A stretch of 64,000 bases of DNA, taken from assembly GCF_009730915.1 (NCBI RefSeq), contig NC_052471.1, positions 30,476,185-30,540,184 of the forward strand. Reading direction: 5' to 3'. The first letter of the stretch is position 1. Each line of letters opens with the position of its first letter. The DNA comes from Dioscorea cayenensis subsp. rotundata. Lineage: Eukaryota; Streptophyta; Magnoliopsida; Dioscoreales; Dioscoreaceae. The position numbers and the translations under genes are program-made. Below the pieces are notes generated by a model. The model made no database searches and was not told where the DNA came from. It worked only from the letters and a program-made list of their open reading frames with translations. Below, one piece after another: positions 49,301 through 58,960 of the stretch.

Positions 49301-50455
49301 AAACACTGACTATTCATCTTTTGTCTTCTTCATCGGATCCCTAGCTGGTCATTCGAGAAGTCCGGACTACGCTTTAGCAGATACAAATTTGAATCCTCCA
49401 ATCTTGGTTTCTTTTTGTCCAGCATCGTATTCAACCAAAGTAGAAAACATATGTATACATTTGCATAAAAACAGAGCTACATGCAAAGTATGTATCCCCT
49501 AAAAATGCGTGCATTTCTTTTCTAAATCAAATGTTCCACATTAAAGCACGAATAATGAGGTCCACCGTATCTTTCACATGAGAAGAGACTTTGAGCCTTC
49601 AAAATCTCCAAAGAGCATGAACTGATTGTGGAGGTGACAGTAATCGAAAAATTAGAATGAGAGAATTGCAGATAATCATGGCATTGGTTGAATTTTGGTT
49701 TGAACACTTGTATTTTTATTAGTAAAATTTATTTGCACAAGCATAATTGAGCATCTCAAGCTACATTGTTTTTAAGTTCTAACCTCTCCACCTCTGACAA
49801 AAAGAGAAGAGTGAAGTATCAACTATAGATTGTGGAGATGGTGTTCATTTTTATTTATATTATATATACAAGTTTTGATGATGGTAGGGTTTATATAATT
49901 TATTTGTTATTTTTTTAATATTTTTTTCATGAAAAATAATTGTTTAATCTCTAATGTTAATATATAATAGTTTGTGTTATGTTTATAAAATAAACCTATT
50001 TTTAAGGAATAATTTTGGTTTTTGGTAGGAGTGTTAGAGCCAAAAGGAAAGAATAATAACCTCTAATACAAGGAATCTCAAAACTTGTTATCCTTCACTT
50101 TGAGAACTCTAATTAAAATTAAATATATTTAAATTATAAACTCCTTTTAAATCAGTGACGGTGTTTATTAATATTAATAAAATTTAAAATAAATTATCAA
50201 ATTTATTTATTTAAGTAGTTTAATTTTTTAAAAACAGATTCCCGCTAAAGCCTTGTCGCTAAGCCTTCATTCAAAAACTAGGTGCACAAGAGTACTTCGC
50301 GCCACAACCATCTCTTTTTTATAGGTTCTACGGACCGATGCCTGCTGCTTCAAATAAGGCTATGATATATATATTTGTTTTTAAATATTTTTATGATGAA
50401 ATATTCTGTGAAGATTTTTTTTATTTTTTTATGTTTTAATTATTTTTTATTTTTA
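49301..50455. other. AT-rich stretch without recognised gene
   Basis: Short open frames only; no motif recognised on either strand. Confidence 0.6.
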
Positions 50456-50459
50456 TTTT

Positions 50460-53450
50460 TTTTATGATGAAGGTGGATGAATTGAAGTGGACCCAAGCTC
50501 ATGTTCATTCCCACTAGCGCAAGATGGTTGAACACATTCCACATGAGTGGTTTGATGAGTCCAATCTAACCATTGATGCGCCGGGCCATTCCCATGAGCC
50601 AGGCCATTCAATTTTAGAGCCATTGGCCTTACCAACACAAGATGCCATGGGCCCAATTTTACTCAGAAAAGCCTGCTCGCGTCCAAGACCAGGCTTTTCA
50701 GAGATGCCTCCAAACCACCCTAGGGGATCTGTTTTTTAGCCGGGATTTACGTGGCATTTCCTTTTAGGGGTGTGGGCTTTGGTTCCAAAAATAGATACTT
50801 ATATGATAGACTCCTTCTCCTTGACCCGAGCATCATCTTTCCTAAAGAGGTGGAGGAGGATTGGGCGTAGGACATTCAGCAAGAGGAGCCTCTTGCTCTG
50901 GCTTCAGTGGAGGGTGGATCCAATCCACATAAGGCAATGTCAGTAGGAACTCAATCAATCCAAATCACTCTTTGTCAAAGTTTGAAGAGTTAGATGAGGA
51001 GATTGTAGAGGAAGCACCTAGTTTTATTCATGGTGGCAGTTCCCATAGTTCTCCATCACAAATGACCTCACATGTCAGCAGAGTAGCAGAAAGAAAAAAT
51101 CCTCCTCACGTTGGAGTGAGGATACGGGATACCTACCTTAACCTTTGTGATCAGCAAGGAAGAAGGGTGCAACAGGCCGCTCCCTTGAAGGAATGCTCGT
51201 GGCTTCAGCTTTCGTTAGTGATTTTAGACCGATAAGCTTAATAAGCTCGTTTCTCAAAATAATCTCTACAATCCTAGCGACCCAGTTAGCAAAGGTAATT
51301 GACCAATTGGCAGACAAATCCCAATCAGCTTTCATTAAGGAACGGTATATTGTAGACAATGTGGTTGCTACACAGGAATTAATTTTCAGTCTCCACAAGC
51401 GGGGCATTGTGGGTACTATAGTCAAAGTGGATTTCATCAAAACTTTTGACATGGTGGACTGGGATTTGCTTATGGACCTACTAATTGCTAAAGGTTTTTA
51501 TACACAATGGAAGCGTTGGATTAAAAGCTTGCTAGGTACTTCAAAAGCCACAATCCTAGTTAATGGGATGCCAAGTGCTTATGTTTAATACAGTAGGGTC
51601 TCAGACAAGGCAACCCTCTTTGGCCACTACTGTTTGTCCTAGCGATTGATGTCCTCAGCACAATGTTTACACATGCCTATTCTCCTAAGCGCTCTATGGG
51701 ATGTCCTAGGAAGTCATGGGAGATTTTGTTATTTGCAATATGCAAATGATCTCCTTATTTTGATGATGAGGGAGAAAGAGAGGACCTTAGGGATCATCAA
51801 GTTAATCTTATATCGGTTTGAAGGTATTTCAAGTTTAAAAATCAACTTCAATAAGGCATGCTTTTACTTGACAAAGTTTAGTTTCTTTTCTAGGAAAGGG
51901 TGAGCCTAGAACATTGTACTATTCTTCTAGCCTCCTTCCATTCACTTGTCTGGGTGTTCCAATTGTATGGAGGGGACCTAGCATACAAGACTAGGAGAAG
52001 CTCATTATTAAAATTAGATTACGACTCTCAACCCGGAAATCAAGCTTCCTATCCACTGGTTGTCAACTTACCCTAATTAATTCAGTTTTGTCTATTCTCC
52101 CAACCTATTGGATGTCCATCTTCAAATTACCTAAATTGGTCATCAAATCGATCGAATGCATTCAAACAAACTTCCTCTGGTGTGGCCCTGACATAGATCA
52201 AGCCTAAGTGTTGGTTAGTTAATTTGGAAAATCCCCATGTCAACCAAGTGAGCGTGGAGATTGGGGAATCATTAATCTCAAGGAGTTTAATAATGCCTCC
52301 TCGTGAAATAGTCATGGAATATCTTGAGTGATCCAACATGGTGTAGATCTAAGGTCTGCAAGCTCGAACTACTTCAAAGAACACTCCTACTTGGAACCTA
52401 GTATTGAAATTTGCTCCAATGTACACGGGTCACTAGAGTTCTCAATAGTTGAATCCCCTATGGAAACAATTAGAGACTTGTTGGTCCTCTTCATATCAAC
52501 CAACCTAGAGTCGGACCCCTACTAAGTGATATTTTGGAAAAAGTCCAAACAACCCCAAAGGACAAGGAAGAAACGTCGTAGCTAGATATTGACACCCTAA
52601 TGGAAACTTGTCTCATGCAGTCCTTCTACAGTGTTCCCTAATAGATGGGAGATGGCGGTATAAAAATCACGCCAACCATTCTAAAAGAATCTTTGTCCCA
52701 TGAAAATTAGTGTTCTCAACTGGTTAGTTTGGGATAACAAAGTTCTCACCCTAAATAACCTAGTTGCTAGGGGGTGCAACAAACTTCCAATAGCTACTTG
52801 TATCTTATGTCATAGTGTAATTGAAACTATAGATCATCTTTTTATTCATTACTACTGGTGAAACTAATATTTGGAACCATTTCGCTAGGGTTCTAGGAAT
52901 CAACAGGATGCCGTATTCCATGGCTAACCTTTGGGATGGTTGGCTCAAAGGGCTTAGACATGCTAATAGGTTGCCTTATTCGTTGTTAGCAAAAGCAATT
53001 ATTTAGCAAATTTGGCTTGAAAGAAATGACTGCATTTTTTTAATTCTAAAAACATTTGATGTTTTGATTCTGACAATTAGTCACTTGTTCCTCTTCCGGG
53101 TGTATGCGACTCCTAAAAGTCAAAAAAATATAAATTGGAAAACTCATTTGTAGCGATGAAGAGGAGCAGCTTAGTTTCGTGGACTTCCACCCGTAACCCT
53201 CGATGTTGACCCCGATACGTCCATTGGCTAGCATGTATCCTGCATTTAATTTATCTTGTCGTAGGGAGGAGACACTTACTACCCCAGTGGCACCCCTCTC
53301 ATTGTACCTTTGTAGTTCCCACTCCCGAGTGGACATTTTTATTTGTACTTCTTCAATGTTCTATGTCTTATACTCTCTTTTTATGGTTTTCTATGTTCAT
53401 TTGTACTCTTTTTTAGTTTAATGAATTTGTGGTTTATCCACTTTATCAGT
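50460..53450 (+). mobile_element. Decayed LINE with internal deletion
   Basis: It begins with a linker-like, serine-rich part of ORF1 (50524-51190) that jumps directly into the RT, so the endonuclease is deleted. It ends with the GTGGTTTATCCACTTTAT motif shared with 25935. Sequence blocks match the LINE at 13.7-20.3 kb rather than the one at 54.7 kb. Confidence 0.75.
51193..53060 (+). pseudogene. LINE ORF2 pseudogene (RT and zf-RVT)
   Basis: RT blocks FRPISLISS, KVDFIKTFDMVDWD and ILVNGMPSAY (51193-51588) are followed by a stop, then YLQYANDLLILM (near 51735), in which the catalytic YADD is YAND. A zinc finger-like CILCHSVIETIDHLF lies near 52800. Many stops. Confidence 0.8.
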
Positions 53451-53668
53451 GAATGAACTACAAATTTATTAGTTTTTGTGTTGGTTTGTACCGGCCATAT
53501 TTCTTCCTTTAAAAGTTATTACTTGTATGCGGTTTACTATATTGTTTTATGATATAACGTTTTGGATGGTGATGGTAGCGATAAAATTTTTTTGGATTTA
53601 TAAAATGATGATACTTGGTTTTTGGATTGATGGTGATTAGGATTTTATGTTAATTTTTTTAAGCCCAA

Positions 53669-53798
53669 TGCTATTCATCCCGAAATAATTTCCCAAAATA
53701 GTGTCCCGAATGCAACCCCGGAGGTGGGTTTATAAAAAAAAAATGTAACCCTAGAGCCCTGGAGTTGCGTTCTGGACACTATTTCGGGATGAATAGCA
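53669..53798. mobile_element. Small MITE, 130 bp
   Basis: The ends TGCTATTCATCCCGAAAT and its exact complement (53781-53798) form terminal inverted repeats; the interior holds a second, imperfect inverted pair and an A run. No coding capacity. Confidence 0.75.
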
Positions 53799-53804
53799 CT
53801 ACTC

Positions 53805-54135
53805 TTTTTAAAAGGAGAAGAACAGGTATGTGATAACCAATACAAGGAGAAACAAAAATAAAAGAAATACCATACTCAAAGATATTAACAAAAAGCGAAC
53901 TAAAACACTAGGAACAAACACAAAGAACAAAACATGCATCCACCAGAAATGGAAAGGACACAGGACAAAAAAACTTGAATGAGAACATCAAGAAGCTAGC
54001 GGCTGCTAGCAAGCAAATCAAGGCGTGCCAATAGCCAGATCAATGCTAGTGGAGGGGGCTCAGAATAATTGGTGCCAATAAAGCTGGATTTCGTCTAATC
54101 ATTAGGAGTAGAGGGCTGAACCGTAGTTGACTTTT
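53805..54135 (-). other. Possible LINE 3' fragment or unassigned spacer
   Basis: A-rich sequence on the plus strand starting AAAAGGAGAAGAACAGG; it weakly resembles the minus-strand LINE end at 4549. No gene seen. Confidence 0.3.
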
Positions 54136-54164
54136 TGAGGGGGCCTAAAAGTTGAATACTTAAT

Positions 54165-54475
54165 ATATGTATATATATATATAGAGAGAAAAGGTTCTCT
54201 GTGGACGTGCATAGACGTCCACAGAGAGCTACAGTAATGCTAACCTGTAGCTACAGTGAGAGTTAATCCTAGATTAATGAGTTCATTAGTTTTAATTTTG
54301 TTTTTACTGTGCATCCCACTTTTTCACTGTGCTACTGTTCTTAAGCACAGTAACACTGTTCATTGAATAGTGTCTGACCGTTGGATCGAAATCCAACGGT
54401 CCAAAGCAACGTTCACAGATTAAAAATCTGTGAACGTGCATAGAGGATCGATCCTCATATATATATATAAGCCTC
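54165..54475. mobile_element. Hairpin-rich MITE-like element
   Basis: TA-rich ends surround about 280 bp with strong hairpins: 12-bp arms at 54197-54208/54215-54226, 10-bp arms at 54377-54386/54391-54400, 13-bp arms at 54409-54421/54425-54437, and a palindrome GAGGATCGATCCTC near 54442. No coding sequence. Superfamily not certain. Confidence 0.6.
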
Positions 54476-54512
54476 CCCAAAGTTAAAAAAATTCCCACTT
54501 AATTTATATATA

Positions 54513-54530
54513 TATATATATATATATAAG
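54513..54530. repeat. (TA)n microsatellite
   Basis: Short AT dinucleotide run. Confidence 0.8.
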
Positions 54531-54699
54531 TTTAAATTGCACTCTCCCCTGCCCTATTATTTACAATTGAACTACTGATTTAGAGGACTTCTTCCAGCTT
54601 GCATTTTTAGCCACTAGAGTTGCATTAATCCATGCAGTTAGCGTGTGATTAATCTTGCAAATAAGCGCAAGAAAAAAAAATAAGGTTATGCTTTTGAAA

Positions 54700-56229
54700 A
54701 TGTAATTGTTTCTTTCGAGTCAAATATTTCAACGAGACTCACTGAATGAGGACCCCCAAAACCATCTAAGTTTGGAGAGTCGTAGCTCACCCAAAAAGGA
54801 TCCTATGGTAAAATTATCACCAAGATTAATGTCTTTATGTTGGTGTCAATTTAAACTCTCTAAAGCTGCTAAATTAATCATGATCAATTCCTCCCTTCTG
54901 TCTATGCCTTGTTTTTATTTATCTGTTTATCCTATTCCTGAAACTGTTCTTTCTGAGATTTCTAAATTGGCTAGGACTTTCTTCTGGCATTCGGGTGGTG
55001 ATGGAAAGGGCATCCACGCTGTGGGTTGGAATACTATTACTGATTTTAAATCTGAGGGGGTCTGTCGATTCGCAATCTTTCTATCATTAGACATTCTCTT
55101 GTGGCTAAACATATTTTTAGGTATCTTAATCATGGCGAGGCTTTTTGGGTTGATCTCTTATATCTCAAATATGGTAAAATCAATTTCTGGACTGATTGTA
55201 TTCCATCTAATTGCTCGGCTTTCTTTCGTGGTCTTTGTAACTCTGCCAAAGTCCTTAAACCTCATTGCTGGATCAAAAATGTTAACCCAAGTTGTATCTC
55301 TGTTCTTTTTTATCCTTGGTGTTGGGATGTTCCGCTAGCTTTCAAACCGGGTTTTTTCAATTGCAACCTTAACTTGAATGATCTTAACCTGTCTGATTTC
55401 ATCAGTGGTTCCTCCTGGGACTTTTGTAAATTAAGAACTCTTTTTGGTGATAATACCCATGATATTATGGATAACCTTGGTTCTATCAATTTGTCTTCTT
55501 CTAATCTTTGGGTGTGGTATCCGGTGGCCCCAAGGCTTAATACTGCTTCTAATGTGTATCATACTTTAAATAAGAACCTGTTTGTTACTGATCCTTGGAT
55601 TGGGTGGAAGAAGCTTTGGTCCATTCGGACGGCCCCTAGAGTCAAACATTTCCTCTGGCTGTTATTTAAACGTCGTCTGTCGACTTTTGAATTTTTATAC
55701 TCTATTAATCTTGGCCCTAGATCTCCCTGTCCTCTCTGTGGGATTCATCTGGAAAGTATTGACCATCTTTTCCTTAATTGCTCTTTTGCTCAAAGTGTTT
55801 GGGTTCATATTGAGATGCTTATTGGTCATTGTATTAATTTTGTTGGTGGTTTCTCTGATGGGTTTTGGCTTACAGTCGGGTGTAATGGTTATGTTAAATC
55901 GTGATTCTTCTTTGTTGCTTGGCATATTTGGAAAGCTCGTTGTCATCCGATATTTGAATAACCGTTCTAATCTCTGGGAGAACTACTCACTCATGCTCTT
56001 TGTTTTGCTAAAAACTATTTTTCATTCTCATATTAAATTTTTACAGTCGGTGAGGCTTTGTTGAGTAATTTCTCGGCTGCTGATGGCCTATTTCTCTTCT
56101 TAGCCACTTCTCCTGGCTCCAATTCTTAAGGTTATAATGCTGGTTTTTTCTGTGTTTCTAGTCAATGTAATGTCATTTTTTCAGGATCTTGTCCATCTTC
56201 CTCGTCCAATTGTTTGGTTGCGGAGCTCA
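54700..56229 (+). mobile_element. 5'-truncated L1-type LINE, cut by the assembly gap
   Basis: It begins near the end of the RT (about 54700) and continues through zf-RVT into an RNase H-like domain, where the N run begins. It is the same family as the outermost LINE at 3433-21950. Confidence 0.8.
54800..56229 (+). pseudogene. LINE ORF2 C-terminal part (zf-RVT, RNase H-like)
   Basis: From 55101 to 55904 one frame stays open (267 codons): FWVDLLYLKYG, FRGLCNSAK, AFKPGFF, WVWYPV, WKKLW, RVKHFLWLLF, LSTFEFLYSINLG and the finger CPLCGIHLESIDHLFLNC. The part before it (54706-55338) is in another frame, so there is a shift near 55070. After 56100 the words GYNAGFFCV and FSGSCPSSS resemble the start of a plant LINE RNase H domain, cut off at 56229. 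Confidence 0.8.
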
Positions 56230-57229
56230 NNNNNNNNNNNNNNNNNNNNNNNNNNNNNNNNNNNNNNNNNNNNNNNNNNNNNNNNNNNNNNNNNNNNNNN
56301 NNNNNNNNNNNNNNNNNNNNNNNNNNNNNNNNNNNNNNNNNNNNNNNNNNNNNNNNNNNNNNNNNNNNNNNNNNNNNNNNNNNNNNNNNNNNNNNNNNNN
56401 NNNNNNNNNNNNNNNNNNNNNNNNNNNNNNNNNNNNNNNNNNNNNNNNNNNNNNNNNNNNNNNNNNNNNNNNNNNNNNNNNNNNNNNNNNNNNNNNNNNN
56501 NNNNNNNNNNNNNNNNNNNNNNNNNNNNNNNNNNNNNNNNNNNNNNNNNNNNNNNNNNNNNNNNNNNNNNNNNNNNNNNNNNNNNNNNNNNNNNNNNNNN
56601 NNNNNNNNNNNNNNNNNNNNNNNNNNNNNNNNNNNNNNNNNNNNNNNNNNNNNNNNNNNNNNNNNNNNNNNNNNNNNNNNNNNNNNNNNNNNNNNNNNNN
56701 NNNNNNNNNNNNNNNNNNNNNNNNNNNNNNNNNNNNNNNNNNNNNNNNNNNNNNNNNNNNNNNNNNNNNNNNNNNNNNNNNNNNNNNNNNNNNNNNNNNN
56801 NNNNNNNNNNNNNNNNNNNNNNNNNNNNNNNNNNNNNNNNNNNNNNNNNNNNNNNNNNNNNNNNNNNNNNNNNNNNNNNNNNNNNNNNNNNNNNNNNNNN
56901 NNNNNNNNNNNNNNNNNNNNNNNNNNNNNNNNNNNNNNNNNNNNNNNNNNNNNNNNNNNNNNNNNNNNNNNNNNNNNNNNNNNNNNNNNNNNNNNNNNNN
57001 NNNNNNNNNNNNNNNNNNNNNNNNNNNNNNNNNNNNNNNNNNNNNNNNNNNNNNNNNNNNNNNNNNNNNNNNNNNNNNNNNNNNNNNNNNNNNNNNNNNN
57101 NNNNNNNNNNNNNNNNNNNNNNNNNNNNNNNNNNNNNNNNNNNNNNNNNNNNNNNNNNNNNNNNNNNNNNNNNNNNNNNNNNNNNNNNNNNNNNNNNNNN
57201 NNNNNNNNNNNNNNNNNNNNNNNNNNNNN
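56230..57229. other. Assembly gap of exactly 1000 N
   Basis: The round length points to a placeholder, not a measured distance. Sequence to the left is nuclear LINE; sequence to the right has mitochondrial character. Confidence 0.97.
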
Positions 57230-57339
57230 GGATAGTTCGAATGAAACGATTAATAATATAGGATGAAAATGAAAATGAAAATGAGATTCTTATCTGATAT
57301 TAAGTTTTTCCACCTAAAAGCGAGATTTTTGTAGTTGTG

Positions 57340-58461
57340 ATGATGATCATTTTTCAAAATAATCCCTGTTTCATACTTAGTCGATATGGTGAATCATTAT
57401 TACTGAAAGACCCATCTCGTTTTACCCTTTCTCCATCTTCGATTCGAAGATTGTAACATCTATAATTTTAAAATCATATAATTTCTCTACCGAAAGTAGT
57501 TAAAATTATTGATAGAAATCCATCAACGCTTTTTATATATTTCAAAAATAGTAATATTGAACCAAATGGCTATTTTTTTGTTATGAGGGCTAACGATAAA
57601 GATGATGTTGTTCTTTTTTCTATGACTGATCTTGTTAGGAAATATTATATTACATCTTCTTTTGTAAGAGTAGAAGCTCTATATTTATTTGCTGTTTATA
57701 CAAGCGTGTATAATACCGATGTAGTAAACATTGGTAAAGTTAAGAAATTGTATAATCTGGATCTAAGTAATACCTATCTTATTATTGATAGACAGAAATT
57801 ATTTATGATTTTATCAAAGATGAATATAAATTCTTATATTTTATATTTAATTAAAGAATTTTGTCAATTTAACAAAGTTTTATTACCAAATGGAGAAGTT
57901 GTTGACTACAGTCAAACTATATTTGTTGACCGTAATGGAGAATATTTTAAGCCCCATGACAACGGTATTATGCCAGTGGGTATATTTTCCCAACTCTTAT
58001 TGACTATCTATTTATCTAGCTTAGACATATTATTCATGGATGAATACCACGACTTTGAATATAGAGCGATATGGACCTCGACGCTTTTTATAGCATTTCC
58101 CCATGATAAAAAGAAATAGATAATCCTATCGAGGTGTTTACTGACTTTATTTAAGAAACTTCAATTACTCGGAAATATATCAATAATTTCTCCGGGTGAT
58201 CAAAATATTAAATGTATTACCGGTATGTTCGGGATAAGTCATGATGGATATATTGAGTGTGCTGATGATAACTTCGAGTGTTTTAGTGAAAAGATAAATA
58301 ATATCTTATATAGAGTTAGAAAAAGCAATGAGAACGTTAACGGAATATTATTTCATCAAAAATGTAATAATGTAATGCCATCATACATGAGGTACCCCTT
58401 CTCTTCCCGTCACAAATCGAAAAGAACCCAGTCCGGTTGGCGGTGGAGGGAGGGGGTATGA
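57340..58461 (+). pseudogene. Degenerate reverse-transcriptase-like reading frame, organellar type
   Basis: One frame runs from ATG 57340 to 58461 with in-frame stops at 57454, 57463, 57469 and 58117. The middle part (from 57583) resembles RTs of group II introns and retroplasmids: NLDLSNTYLIIDRQKLFMIL fits the D-x4-F-x2-ID motif; GIMPVGIFSQLLLTIYLSSLD fits G-x-PQG-x2-S-x2-L-x-N-x-YL-x2-LD; EYRAIWTSTLFIAF stands where YxRYADDxLIGF is expected, so the catalytic Asp pair is absent. Codon use is A/T-rich and unlike the nuclear genes here. It may be a decayed mitochondrial ORF. Confidence in the RT assignment is moderate. Confidence 0.45.
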
Positions 58462-58960
58462 AAGAGAGGGTATGAGGGTCTTTCACGAAGGAGGGGGAAA
58501 AGAATTGACAAGACACCATCTCCCATGAGTTGACTCGCCTAGCAGAAAGCATATCTGATTCTTTATACAGACACCACACCTGATGAAATAAAAAGCGTAG
58601 GGCCGACTAACTAGTTATCGTCCATTTTACGCTATACTCAACTTATGACACTTCAAATCATCCTACTCTACTCAATCCTTTACACCGATGTATCTTTCAT
58701 ACTATCCAGAAATTCAGACGCATGGGCTACGTTTGTTTACCAAGCAAAGCAGACAACGGGGGTAGTTGCTTGGAAAGCCTGCGTCAGCTAAAGAGAAAAA
58801 GAAATAGAAGATGAGGAATAGAGAATACCAACCAAGAGAACAAAAGACGTAGAAAGTCTCGCAGCACAGCACAGAAACAAAGAAGAGGGGGCAGAGACAG
58901 ACAGACCAAGAGCACTGCTCTAAATGTAACCAAAAGCAGTCGAAATTCTATAACAGATTT
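58462..58960. other. Mitochondrial-like spacer
   Basis: No open frame of note. Base composition is more balanced than in the nuclear flanks, as in plant mitochondrial spacers. No RNA gene recognised. Confidence 0.45.

Noticed and set aside
53046..53336. 96-codon minus-strand frame
   Set aside because: Lies in the LINE 3' UTR; no conserved motif.
56137..57266. Three long reading frames across the N run
   Set aside because: They consist almost wholly of unknown residues and exist only because N does not give stops.
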